Of a DNA stretch of 64,000 nucleotides, positions 7,213 to 15,426 are shown piece after piece. Under the pieces are notes generated by a model. It was not told the origin of the DNA, did no database searches, and was given only the letters and a program-made list of their open reading frames with translations. The position numbers and the translations under genes are program-made. This stretch comes from an uncultured Mycoplasma sp. GTDB lineage: Bacteria > Bacillota_I > Bacilli_A > RF39 > UBA660. Where the stretch lies: contig CABUPU010000006.1 in NCBI GenBank assembly GCA_902493595.1, forward strand, positions 1 through 64,000, read 5' to 3'. Position 1 is the stretch's first letter. Every line of letters starts with the position of its first letter.

Positions 7213-9561
7213 TTAATGATCACTACAATAACAATTATTTCTTTTTAACTCACAGTTATATCCCTCAACACCTACGCAATGGCCATAAGATTTATACCAA
7301 CATGCATTAGATGGAGTTGATTCACAACTACCGCCACTACTACCTCCTCCACCGGATGAACCACCACCACCTGGACCATATGATGAACAATTTGTAGGAT
7401 CGGATAATAATCTTTCTGCAATTGTACCACTTACATTTTTTCCATCTTTAGCGGCATAATTACATGTACCATTACAGCAAGTTGAAATCCAGTATAGTTT
7501 ATTTTCAGATGTATTGCAAAAATTACTATTGTGTGTTACGCAATTACTGCTACCGCCACCACCTCCACCTGGATTTGGATCTGGTGTTGGATCTGGTGTT
7601 GGGTCTGGTTCAGGAACATAACAGCCATAATCTTCATAACAGTCAATATAACCATAATCTGAACCACAATTTAAATCATCATAATTTGAATATAATCTAT
7701 AGTATTCTATTTGTTTTCCCCAACCACAAGAGCTATCACAAGAACCTGTAGAATCTAATACTTTTCGTGTACTTGAACAACAATCAAAAGTATTACATGG
7801 TACATCTCCATATTGGTCACAATTTGTACCTAAATATTCATCCGTACGATATTCATATCTATACCCTTTATCATATCCCCTAGTGCACAATCTAGAACAA
7901 CCTCCATAATCATGAAATTTTGTATCTGTACAAGCCTGATATAATTTATAATTAGTTTTTTTCATTTGTATATTATCCACATTATCTGTTGAAAATGCAT
8001 ATACCGTTTTATTTGCTCCTGAACCATCCCAACTATTAATTGTTAATTTAATACTGCATGTATATGTATTACCTTGTTTTGTACAATTATCTACACTTAA
8101 CCAATTATTTTCACAGTTTTTTATATTATTCTCATTCATCACGCAAACTGCTTTTAAGCCACTGTGTTTATCTAAGGCTTTTACTGTTACTGTTGTATAT
8201 ATACTATTATATCTAGAATCATTACTTGCAACTTCCACACTACTTATTTCAGGTTTTGTTTTATCAAGTTTAACACTTACTTCAGTTTTTGGTGCCACTG
8301 GACATTCTACCTTATTTCCTGCAATATCTTCAATTGTAAATGTTCCTATACTTCCTTTTATATTAGCCATATCAGTAGTTTTAATAAATGTTTGTGCTCT
8401 TTCATAATAGCATGTTTCTTTATTTACACATGAAGTTGTATTATTTTTTATAACCTTACTACATCCACTTTGATTTGTATCATTTGGGTGTTCTTCCTTA
8501 CATCCATATTTAATATCTACATTGCTTGATCTCCAATTATAATTTTCAGAGTATTCACATTTTGGTGGAGTTGTATCTATTTTCGTTATTATTACATCTT
8601 CGTCATATTTTTTTACATTTCCTGCTTTATCTTTTAAGCATATACTATATTTACCATTCTTTTTTACTGTATATTTTATTTTTACTTTATTTGGATTTTT
8701 TACTTCTATTTTGGTATATTCACCAAAATCTTTATTTATGCAATCATCCTCACTTACAATATAACCATCTATTCCTGATCCTTGATCCTCCGCATCTATT
8801 GTAACTACTTTTTGGGTTTTCCATTCATTTTCGGCTTCTACATTAACACTTATAAATTCTGGAGCAACTCCATCTATTTTTACTCTTGTTCCTGATGATT
8901 TTAATACATCTGTATTATCACTTTTATTTATCGCTGTTACATAAAATATATCATTAATTACTTTTCCATTTAATTCATATATTTCACTTAAATCAAATGT
9001 GTTTTCTGTATCACTGCTTTTTATTACATTTGGATTTTTTTCACTTTTCCATGTATATTTATATTTATTAGAATTGTCTTCATTTAATAATTTAGCTTTT
9101 AATGTTAAAGACTCTTTATACCAACGATTTGTTTCTATTTTTTCACTATCAGCATTATTTACTATTGTGATTTTACCATTTATTATATCTGCATCTATAC
9201 ACTTACCATTCTCATCAGCTTTATTTTCCTCGACTAATGAGGCATTACCATCATCATCTATTTTTGCAAGATAACAATTAAGTGATGTATTATCTTTCGG
9301 ATTTGTGATTGTCATTGATTTATTATCCGCTTTTAAATACCCTTCGGTAATTAGCGTTTCTACATACACTGCCTCACTATCAGTATCCTCATAATATTTC
9401 TCTGCTGCTAATTCTATTTCTGTTTTTATATTTTTATACTGCTTATTTAAAATGCTTCCTCTTATTGAACTAACTGATAATACTCCTATTGATACTATAA
9501 TTCCTAATAAAACTATTACACTTAATAGTTCTACAATCGTAAATCCTTTTTTATTTTTCAT
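7213..9561 (-). CDS. Prepilin-like surface protein with Ig-like domains and Cys-rich tail
   Basis: A 782-residue protein. The N-terminus KKGFTIVELLSVIVLLGIIV is a type IV prepilin-like leader: the prepilin peptidase would cleave between Gly6 and Phe7, and Glu11 is the conserved glutamate. The middle (about residues 150-550) holds repeated Ig-like beta segments with many paired cysteines. A P-D-P-T and Gly-rich linker near residue 660 leads to a Cys-rich C-terminal region with two Gly/Ser runs. The protein is therefore likely exported, anchored through the pilin helix, and exposes a disulfide-rich tail. No other pilus assembly gene lies in the window. Start chosen at the ATG preceded by AGGTGAG. 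Confidence 0.8.
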   Translation of the reverse strand: MKNKKGFTIVELLSVIVLLGIIVSIGVLSVSSIRGSILNKQYKNIKTEIELAAEKYYEDTDSEAVYVETLITEGYLKADNKSMTITNPKDNTSLNCYLAKIDDDGNASLVEENKADENGKCIDADIINGKITIVNNADSEKIETNRWYKESLTLKAKLLNEDNSNKYKYTWKSEKNPNVIKSSDTENTFDLSEIYELNGKVINDIFYVTAINKSDNTDVLKSSGTRVKIDGVAPEFISVNVEAENEWKTQKVVTIDAEDQGSGIDGYIVSEDDCINKDFGEYTKIEVKNPNKVKIKYTVKKNGKYSICLKDKAGNVKKYDEDVIITKIDTTPPKCEYSENYNWRSSNVDIKYGCKEEHPNDTNQSGCSKVIKNNTTSCVNKETCYYERAQTFIKTTDMANIKGSIGTFTIEDIAGNKVECPVAPKTEVSVKLDKTKPEISSVEVASNDSRYNSIYTTVTVKALDKHSGLKAVCVMNENNIKNCENNWLSVDNCTKQGNTYTCSIKLTINSWDGSGANKTVYAFSTDNVDNIQMKKTNYKLYQACTDTKFHDYGGCSRLCTRGYDKGYRYEYRTDEYLGTNCDQYGDVPCNTFDCCSSTRKVLDSTGSCDSSCGWGKQIEYYRLYSNYDDLNCGSDYGYIDCYEDYGCYVPEPDPTPDPTPDPNPGGGGGGSSNCVTHNSNFCNTSENKLYWISTCCNGTCNYAAKDGKNVSGTIAERLLSDPTNCSSYGPGGGGSSGGGGSSGGSCESTPSNACWYKSYGHCVGVEGYNCELKRNNCYCSDH

Positions 9562-9607
9562 AACTCACCTACTATAATAAGTTTATCACATTTATTTTCT
9601 TTTGCAA

Positions 9608-9638
9608 TTAAAAATGACAACTTAATTGTCATTTTTTA
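9608..9638 (-). terminator. Terminator overlapping a gene end
   Basis: AAAAATGACAA and TTGTCATTTTT form an 11-pair stem with a five-base loop. It overlaps the stop codon at 9622 and is symmetrical enough to work in both directions. Confidence 0.7.
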
Positions 9639-10140
9639 GTACTCTTCTTTCTTCTTTTTCTCTTACAATTTTTTCAATATATACATAAATCATTCTAAGT
9701 TCTAAATAATTAACTTTACAAAGCACATCTAATATTTGAGAAATATTTTTTGTAATTAATGCACTTTTCATCATATTAATTATATCTTCATCTTTTACAT
9801 ACTTTAAAAATATATTATAAAACTTATTCATCATTAGTCTATCTTCGATATTATTAATGAAAAAATCATCCAACAGTAAATTGTCATCTTTAGTTAAAAC
9901 TTTAAATCTAAACTTCTTATCATTTATTACATACATTTTCCCATTTAAGAAACTGTTTGGTAAAAGATTATTTTGAATAATCATATTCATAAGTTCATCA
10001 TACGTATATTCTTTAGTAAATGAATCAATTATTTCAATGCTTGAAAAGTTCATATTACTTTTAAGTAATATATTTATATCAATTGGCATAAATTCTTTTG
10101 GTCTTGCCTCGACAACTAAATAATAAACACTTTTATCCAT
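9622..10140 (-). CDS. Hypothetical protein
   Basis: A 172-residue soluble protein rich in Asn, Ile and Lys, beta-rich at the N-terminus and helical after about residue 95. I recognise no domain. GGAGTGATG precedes the start. It lies between a rodA/ftsW gene and the prepilin-like gene, on the same strand. Confidence 0.55.
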   Translation of the reverse strand: MDKSVYYLVVEARPKEFMPIDINILLKSNMNFSSIEIIDSFTKEYTYDELMNMIIQNNLLPNSFLNGKMYVINDKKFRFKVLTKDDNLLLDDFFINNIEDRLMMNKFYNIFLKYVKDEDIINMMKSALITKNISQILDVLCKVNYLELRMIYVYIEKIVREKEERRVLKNDN

Positions 10141-10202
10141 ATTACATCACTCCATTTTTTGGATAAGATAGTATTTTATCACGATATTGATTTTGTTGTC
10201 AA

Positions 10203-11357
10203 TTAGATAGCCATAATTTCTCTTTTAAGTTTATTTTTTTTATTTTCAATTGTTACTCTTTCAGTAACAAAAATTAAAAATATCGCATTTAAAGTATAAC
10301 TTCCTCCATAAGATAAAAATGGAAGTGGTACACCAGTAAGTGGTATCAGCGCAAGAAGTCCAAATAAATTTATAAATATATGTAATGTAAAATACCAAAA
10401 TGTTCCATATGCTAAAATACTTGTTCTTAAATTATCACTTCTTTTAGCAATCTTGAATATTTTATACAAAATAACTCCATAAAGTAATATTGTAATTGCC
10501 CCAACAATTGAACCTAATTCTTCACAAATAATTGGAAATATCATATCAGTATGACTTTCTGGTAAGTATAAATATTTTTGAGAACTTTGGCCAAGACCTA
10601 CACCAAAAAGGCCACCGTTTGATATAGCAATTAAAGCATTACAAACTTGATAACCACTTTCCTCTTGATAACGTGTACAAGGTGCTTTAAAATTAAGCCT
10701 TGAAAGTTTATTACTTGATAAAATATTACCACCTTTATATAAAAGTGCTAAAGCTAAAATAACAATTCCTATTACAAAAATCTTCATAATTTTTAAAATG
10801 TTTTTTTTAATCATTGGTACAGATAAAAAAGTTAAAATTGCAATTGCTCCAATAATTGCAGCACTTCCCCAGTCTGGTTGTAAAAGTGTAAGAAGCATAT
10901 AAATTCCCGCAAGTAGTAAAGGAATAAAATATAACGATAAGTTTTTAGTATTTCTTTTCGATAAATTATTATAAAATACTGCCATAAATAGTATTAAAGC
11001 AGATTTTGCAAATTCACTTGGTTGAAGATTAAAAGGTCCTATTGCAATCCAACTTTGAGCATTACCTGCGATTTTACCTTTAACAAGAACGTACATAAGA
11101 AGAACTAAAACAAAAAGTGAATATAAATATGCTAAGAATTTATATCTATTTGTTGGAAAAAGTGTTACAAAAAAGCCAAAGATAAAACCAGCTACTAAAA
11201 CTAAAAGTTGTCTTATAAAAAAATGATTTGGAGCAACATAATATCTAAGTATAGTCGAAGCACTCGAAGCCGAATAAATCATTACAAGACCAAAAATACA
11301 CATAAGTGTAACCAAAAACAAAAGTAATTTATCTATTTTTCTTAAATCATCTTTCAT
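10203..11357 (-). CDS. RodA/FtsW/SpoVE family glycan polymerase
   Basis: A 384-residue SEDS protein with about ten membrane helices. These enzymes polymerise lipid II into peptidoglycan glycan strands together with a class B penicillin-binding protein. Recognisable segments are QPSEFAKSALILFMA, the large extracytoplasmic loop ending NGGLFGVGLGQSSQKYLYLP, SHTDMIFPIICEELG, and PLPFLSYGGSYTLN near the C-terminus. Sequence alone does not tell rod-shape, septal or spore-cortex roles apart, so I give no gene symbol. It stands alone here, without its PBP partner. Confidence 0.92.
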   Translation of the reverse strand: MKDDLRKIDKLLLFLVTLMCIFGLVMIYSASSASTILRYYVAPNHFFIRQLLVLVAGFIFGFFVTLFPTNRYKFLAYLYSLFVLVLLMYVLVKGKIAGNAQSWIAIGPFNLQPSEFAKSALILFMAVFYNNLSKRNTKNLSLYFIPLLLAGIYMLLTLLQPDWGSAAIIGAIAILTFLSVPMIKKNILKIMKIFVIGIVILALALLYKGGNILSSNKLSRLNFKAPCTRYQEESGYQVCNALIAISNGGLFGVGLGQSSQKYLYLPESHTDMIFPIICEELGSIVGAITILLYGVILYKIFKIAKRSDNLRTSILAYGTFWYFTLHIFINLFGLLALIPLTGVPLPFLSYGGSYTLNAIFLIFVTERVTIENKKNKLKREIMAI

Positions 11358-11472
11358 ATTATTATGATATCATTTTTTTTCTAATAAGTAAATTATAAAA
11401 ATTTTTAATATTTAATCACAAAATAAAAAATTATGTATATTTTATAATAGATACATAAAGGAGGTTATTAAA

Positions 11473-11661
11473 ATGTATTACTACGGAAATAATGGCTATT
11501 ACCCTGCTTATGGTCAAACTCAAACTCCTTGCTGTGGTGGCACATATGGTGGATATACAACTGGTTATGGAATGGGTGCCGCTATTTGGATAGTACTTTT
11601 TATACTACTTGTAATAATCATTGGAGCATGGGGATTTGGTAATCAAGGCCCAAATAATTAA
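11473..11661 (+). CDS. YjcZ-like Gly/Tyr-rich micro-protein
   Basis: A 62-residue protein with a Gly/Tyr-rich N-terminus (residues 1-35, including CCGG) and one hydrophobic helix at about residues 36-55 (AIWIVLFILLVIIIGAWGFG). The helix fits the YjcZ/YrbN-type sporulation micro-protein family, known for single-helix proteins expressed during sporulation. A strong AAAGGAGG precedes the ATG, and a TATAAT-like element lies about 20 bases further upstream. A terminator follows at once, so it is monocistronic. The helices at 53735 and 53606 look like paralogues. Confidence 0.72.
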   Translation: MYYYGNNGYYPAYGQTQTPCCGGTYGGYTTGYGMGAAIWIVLFILLVIIIGAWGFGNQGPNN

Positions 11662-11690
11662 GGGAAAGGGAAACCTTTCTTTTTTTATTT
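11662..11690 (+). terminator. Terminator of the YjcZ-like gene
   Basis: GAAAGG and CCTTTC close a GAAA tetraloop, followed by eight or more T residues: a textbook intrinsic terminator. Confidence 0.85.
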
Positions 11691-11741
11691 GCCTTATTAC
11701 CTTTTTTTTGGTAAAATATACATTGCAAAGGGGATGCTAAC

Positions 11742-12293
11742 ATGAAAATACCTAATCTAAATATTTTAGATGAAAAAAATAAAATTTTAAGAACAATTTC
11801 TAAAGAAGTAGTCTTCCCTCTTTCAAGTGAAGATGAAAAATTAATATTTGATGCAATTAAATATTTAGAGTTATCTCAAGATGATAAAATTGCTGAAAAA
11901 TACGATTTAAGAGCCGGGATGGGACTTGCTTTTGTTCAACTTGGAGTTCCAAAAAGAATATTTGTTATTGCTAATAAAAATGAAGATGATTCTTTCGAAG
12001 AACATATTGTTATTAATCCAGTTATTAAATCAGCTTCCGAAGAACTTGTATATGTTGGTGAGGGCGAAGGTTGTTTATCTATTAATAGACCTACAACAGG
12101 AATTGTTCCAAGACATGCAAGAGTAAATGTTGAATATCAAGATATAAAAGGTAATAAACAAACTATTAGAGTTCGCGAAGACATTGCTGTTGCCTTTCAA
12201 CATGAAATAGACCATTTAAATGGTATTTTATTCGTAGATAAAATTGATAAAAAAGATCCATTCAAAGGAAAAGATCAAATGCGTGAAATTTGA
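11742..12293 (+). CDS. def: Peptide deformylase
   Basis: A 183-residue metalloenzyme that removes the formyl group from nascent N-termini. All three motifs are present: GMGLAFVQLGVP (motif I), EGCLSI (motif II, metal-binding Cys) and QHEIDHLNG (motif III, two metal-binding His and catalytic Glu). The insertions and length fit the type 2 enzymes of Gram-positive bacteria. GGGG precedes the ATG. Confidence 0.96.
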   Translation: MKIPNLNILDEKNKILRTISKEVVFPLSSEDEKLIFDAIKYLELSQDDKIAEKYDLRAGMGLAFVQLGVPKRIFVIANKNEDDSFEEHIVINPVIKSASEELVYVGEGEGCLSINRPTTGIVPRHARVNVEYQDIKGNKQTIRVREDIAVAFQHEIDHLNGILFVDKIDKKDPFKGKDQMREI

Positions 12294-12303
12294 TCTTTTT
12301 TTA
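12270..12303. terminator. Terminator overlapping the 3' end of def
   Basis: AAAGATCAAAT pairs perfectly with ATTTGATCTTT around six bases, followed by a T run. It overlaps the last codons of def and lies between converging genes. Confidence 0.75.
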
Positions 12304-12304
12304 T

Positions 12305-12862
12305 TTAATAACCTTTATTTTTATAATAATCGTATAACTGTTTAAATCTATTAAAGTGAACTACCTCTCTTTGTCTTAAAAAAAGTAGTGGTCCAATAAT
12401 ATCTTCATCATTTGTTTGATTTATTAATCCTTCATAAGTTGCTCTTGCTTTTTCCTCGGCGGCCATATCTTCAGATATATTGGCAAGAATATCACCAGTT
12501 ACTGCAAAGTATGTACATGTAAATGGATTTCCTGTAGCATCAACTGGGAATATACCTACTCCATGTTCTGTATAATAACTTCCAAGTCCTGCTTTTTCAA
12601 GTTCATCAATTGTCGCATTTTTTGTAAGCTGATGGACCATTGTACATATCATTTCAACATGACCAAGTTCCTCAGTGGCAATATCATTTAAAAGTGCTCT
12701 TCCCTTATCATCGGGCATTGTAAACTTTTGTGAAAAATATCTCATTGCTGCACTAAGTTCACCATTAGGACCTCCAAATTGAGTAATTAAATATTTTGCC
12801 ATTTTTAAATCTTTTTTAGTAATATTTATTGGATAAGCAAGTTTTTTATCATATTTAAACAT
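12305..12862 (-). CDS. cotJC: Spore coat protein CotJC (manganese-catalase family)
   Basis: A 185-residue member of the CotJC/manganese catalase family. MFKYDKKLAYPINI at the start and QFGGPNGELSAAMRYFSQ are hallmarks of CotJC. The glutamates and histidines expected to bind the di-metal centre occur in NGELSA, EELGHVEM and QREVVHFNRF. I place the start at the ATG overlapping the stop of the upstream cotJ gene, with GAGG eight bases before it; upstream in-frame ATGs are less likely. In Bacillus the cotJ products are inner coat proteins made in the mother cell. Confidence 0.93.
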   Translation of the reverse strand: MFKYDKKLAYPINITKKDLKMAKYLITQFGGPNGELSAAMRYFSQKFTMPDDKGRALLNDIATEELGHVEMICTMVHQLTKNATIDELEKAGLGSYYTEHGVGIFPVDATGNPFTCTYFAVTGDILANISEDMAAEEKARATYEGLINQTNDEDIIGPLLFLRQREVVHFNRFKQLYDYYKNKGY

Positions 12863-13292
12863 ATTTTCCATCCTCACTTTCCCAAGGCCATAAGCCATTT
12901 ACCCATTTAAATGAATTATAATTATTTCCTTTGGTATAACAAAGTGGTCCATATTTTGATTCATATTCTTTAGAGCATTTTTCCAGCTTTTCACACCACA
13001 TTTTATATTTTGCAAATAAATTTTCATCATTTGGATTTAAATCAAGTGCTAAAACATAATCATTTATCGCAAAAGATGCTTCCATTACTTTAAATAAATC
13101 TTTATCTTTTTCTGTTTTAAGTTTTGGTATTAAATAAGTATAATTTTTATAAGGTTTATATTCATTTGGAAACATATTTCCCTTTAAGAAACCTTCATCT
13201 TTTTCTTCATATTTTTTACTAAAATCTAAACCAGGAAAATTATAAAGCATATCATTATAGCCATTAAAATAGCTATCACTATCAAATAACAT
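12855..13292 (-). CDS. CotJA-CotJB fusion-like spore coat protein
   Basis: A 145-residue protein. The C-terminal part, about residue 60 onward, is clearly CotJB: a helical ASFAINDYVLALDLNPND stretch, then YESKYGPL, and the ending WVNGLWPWE. The N-terminal 55 residues contain GNMFPNEYKPYKNY, resembling the short CotJA protein (usually a separate gene with a GT-x-FPEL and PY motif). I read it as CotJA and CotJB joined in one chain. The ATG at 13292 has GAAGGGAG eight bases upstream; an earlier ATG at 13313 overlaps a promoter-like region. The stop overlaps the cotJC start. Confidence 0.75.
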   Translation of the reverse strand: MLFDSDSYFNGYNDMLYNFPGLDFSKKYEEKDEGFLKGNMFPNEYKPYKNYTYLIPKLKTEKDKDLFKVMEASFAINDYVLALDLNPNDENLFAKYKMWCEKLEKCSKEYESKYGPLCYTKGNNYNSFKWVNGLWPWESEDGKYV

Positions 13293-13302
13293 TTCTTTTC
13301 TC

Positions 13303-13320
13303 CCTTCATACATAAATTAT
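13303..13320 (-). promoter_or_regulatory. Possible mother-cell sigma -10 element before cotJ
   Basis: CATAATTTA on the minus strand matches the sigma-K -10 pattern CATAnnnTA just upstream of the ribosome binding site. I see no AC -35 at the usual distance, so support is weak. Confidence 0.3.
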
Positions 13321-13354
13321 GTAACTTAGGAAAAATGCATTAGTTTTTTAGCCT

Positions 13355-13388
13355 ATAAAAAAGAAACCAAATGTTAAAAAGGTTTCCA
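13355..13388 (-). terminator. Terminator upstream of the cotJ genes
   Basis: GGAAACC and GGTTTC form the stem, and a run of T follows in the minus-strand transcript. It insulates cotJ from transcription coming from 13509-13751 or from the candidate small RNA. Confidence 0.65.
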
Positions 13389-13475
13389 TTCATTTACAAC
13401 CCTAAATAATTTATATCCCGCACCATCCAAAAGCGGTTAACATTTTCTAAACATTTTCTTAAATGCAATTATATC
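13355..13475 (-). ncRNA. Candidate small RNA with its own terminator
   Basis: This gene-free stretch has, on the minus strand, a TATAAT box (plus-strand 13468-13473), then an unusually GC-containing hairpin in which CCGC (13418-13421) pairs with GCGG (13433-13436). It ends in a terminator where GAAACC pairs with GGTTTC and a U run follows. A transcript of about 100 bases would result. It could instead be the long 3' end of the gene upstream at 13509. No known RNA family is recognised. Confidence 0.35.
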
Positions 13476-13508
13476 TTACCATATTGTTTGTTTTTTTAAT
13501 ACTAAAGC

Positions 13509-13751
13509 TTATTTTTTTAGACCTTTCATAACTTCTTGAAATATTGCTACTGCTTTTTTCTTTCTAAGTTCTTCGGTTATTTCTTTAACAATATAATTAT
13601 CATTTATTACTTCATAAGTTCCAAATATAACATTTAACATTTTATACTCATTATAAGTATTATCTGTATAAAAAATATACTTGTAATCATCATCAACATA
13701 GGTAAAAAGTACAAAATATTTTTTACCATCAATTTCAATTATATCTTTCAT
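13509..13751 (-). CDS. DUF1292-like small protein
   Basis: An 80-residue protein with the pattern IDGKKYFVLFTYVDDDYKYIFYTD followed by a short helical tail. It resembles the DUF1292 (YrzB-like) fold and has a likely relative in this window at 38860. The biochemical role of the family is unknown. A good AAAGGAG site precedes the ATG. Confidence 0.55.
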   Translation of the reverse strand: MKDIIEIDGKKYFVLFTYVDDDYKYIFYTDNTYNEYKMLNVIFGTYEVINDNYIVKEITEELRKKKAVAIFQEVMKGLKK

Positions 13752-13767
13752 TTTACTCCTTTAAAAT

Positions 13768-13795
13768 TCAAAAAAAGTGAATTAAATCACTTTTA
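13768..13795 (-). terminator. Terminator at the end of the gene at 13793
   Basis: AAAAGTGA and TCACTTTT form an eight-pair stem, followed by a U run on the minus strand. It overlaps the stop codon at 13793. Confidence 0.7.
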
Positions 13796-14209
13796 TCTGT
13801 ATAAACTTTTAACTTGTTCTTCAATTTGATCATAAACTGTTGTGCTATCAAATGTATGAGAATCTATTCCATAATCTTCTGCTTGATTACCATAAATTGT
13901 ACAAAAATTATAATTTTCTCCAGAAGTAGCTACTGTTTGGCCATTTTCAACTGTATACCATAAACAAGTATTAGGATCATATTTATAGCCATCAGGAATA
14001 ATTCTAACATTTTGTTGTTTAGTATGTTTTTCAACTTCATTAATACTATGTTCAATAACTTTATCTCCATAGATAAACGCAAATGGACACTTACTTGTTA
14101 AATGATTACTGTTTGAATGAGAATAAAGTGTTACCCCTAAAGTCATTGCTAATGTAGCCGCCATAACACCAAATGTTATTTCTTTTTTTGTTTTGTTATC
14201 AATTTTCAT
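13793..14209 (-). CDS. Hypothetical membrane-anchored extracellular protein
   Basis: A 138-residue protein with a basic N-terminus and one hydrophobic helix at about residues 10-30 (EITFGVMAATLAMTLGVTLY). The rest is a polar domain holding three cysteines and short beta segments, probably outside the membrane. No family recognised. GGGG precedes the ATG at a normal distance. Confidence 0.55.
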   Translation of the reverse strand: MKIDNKTKKEITFGVMAATLAMTLGVTLYSHSNSNHLTSKCPFAFIYGDKVIEHSINEVEKHTKQQNVRIIPDGYKYDPNTCLWYTVENGQTVATSGENYNFCTIYGNQAEDYGIDSHTFDSTTVYDQIEEQVKSLYR

Positions 14210-14275
14210 TTAAATTTCCCCCCTAAGTGCTATAATTATAGCATATTTTTTTATAACTGTCAAATTTGTGTAAAT

Positions 14276-14947
14276 CTATTTCTTTTTATAAGCTCTTATT
14301 ACATCTTTGGAAATATCTTCGATAGAGCGAACTACTCCATTTTCAAAGCAATCAATCTGAATATAATTAAATATTTTTGCAAGTTCAAGGTAAGCTCTTT
14401 GACTTTTCTTTAAGTATTCTTCATCCATTTCATTCTGATCAAGGGCCTCAGGTCTATTTGTTCTAAGTGCTCTTGCACCCTCGACTGGCATATATAAAAA
14501 TATTACTTTATCTGCTTTAGGAAGACCTAAAAGATCAAACTCCAAAGTTGCATTAAAATTGTAAAGTGCAAGTCTTTTTTCTTTATCATCCTCTTTACCT
14601 GCTTGATGAGCCATATTTGAATATACATATCTATCTAGTATTACTGTATAGCCTTCATTTAATTTTTTTTGAATAATAGGAAGGTTGTAAAGTCTATCTG
14701 CCGCATAATAAAGTGAGGATACTTTTGGATCTACATTTGGTGCTCCCTCAGGGAAATAACCTTCAGAAATATAACTTTTACCTAAAAATGGACCACCAAT
14801 AATTTTACCGGTTGGGCTATCATAATTTGGAAAAGACATAGTAAATACCTTTGTATTATTTTCTTCTAAATACTTTACAAGTAGTTTTGTTTGAGTTTCT
14901 TTTCCAGAACAATCTGTTCCTTCGATAACAATTAATTTACCTTTCAT
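14276..14947 (-). CDS. tmk: Thymidylate kinase
   Basis: A 223-residue dTMP kinase, the step from dTMP to dTDP. The P-loop is GTDCSGKETQ (residues 10-19). The nucleoside-binding region reads SLYYAADRLYN, with DRYVYSNMAHQAG after it, and a lid follows near residue 150. It is the last gene of folD-glyA-thyA-dfrA-tmk and overlaps dfrA by 11 bases. Its position directly after thyA and dfrA confirms the dTMP role. Confidence 0.92.
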   Translation of the reverse strand: MKGKLIVIEGTDCSGKETQTKLLVKYLEENNTKVFTMSFPNYDSPTGKIIGGPFLGKSYISEGYFPEGAPNVDPKVSSLYYAADRLYNLPIIQKKLNEGYTVILDRYVYSNMAHQAGKEDDKEKRLALYNFNATLEFDLLGLPKADKVIFLYMPVEGARALRTNRPEALDQNEMDEEYLKKSQRAYLELAKIFNYIQIDCFENGVVRSIEDISKDVIRAYKKK

Positions 14948-15419
14948 TTTTCCTCCTATATAAAATGTGTTTATATTCTAAATTATTTTCTTTATTTTCT
15001 CCAAGTAAAGTTTGATTATAATTATTTTCATCAAACGAAGGAAAATATTTATCTGCAACTGCATTTGCATAAACCTTTGTTAAATAAATATTTTGTGCAT
15101 AATTAATAAAATAATTATAAAGACTTTCACCACCTATTATAAAAACTTCTTCTTCACTATTTAAATATTTTTCTAATACTTCCTCTAAGGAATTTATAAT
15201 AGTTATTCCATCAGTTTCTTTTAAAGAGTTAGATACAACGATATTTAGTCTTTTAGGAAGAGGTTTACCAATTGATTCATAGGTTTTTCTTCCCATAATA
15301 ACCGTTTTACCTAATGTAGTATTTCTAAAAAATTTTAAATCTCCAGGAATATTAAATATTAAATGATTGTCAAGTCCAAGCTCATTATTTTTACCAACTG
15401 CTGCGATTAATGATATCAT
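14937..15419 (-). CDS. dfrA: Dihydrofolate reductase
   Basis: A 160-residue enzyme that regenerates tetrahydrofolate from the dihydrofolate made by ThyA, using NADPH. MISLIAAVGKNNELGLDN, IPGDLKFFRNTTLGKTVIMGRKTYESIG and EVFIIGGESLY are the family blocks. The usual tryptophan before the Pro of the L-P-W-x-x-P segment is not evident here; the region reads NHLIFNIPGDL, a slight departure. It lies seven bases downstream of thyA. Confidence 0.93.
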   Translation of the reverse strand: MISLIAAVGKNNELGLDNHLIFNIPGDLKFFRNTTLGKTVIMGRKTYESIGKPLPKRLNIVVSNSLKETDGITIINSLEEVLEKYLNSEEEVFIIGGESLYNYFINYAQNIYLTKVYANAVADKYFPSFDENNYNQTLLGENKENNLEYKHILYRRKNER

Positions 15420-15426
15420 ATTTCAC

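Noticed and set aside
7464..7751. Plus-strand frames over the prepilin-like gene
   Set aside because: They are antisense shadows of the long minus-strand gene, with no ribosome binding sites and low-complexity sequence.
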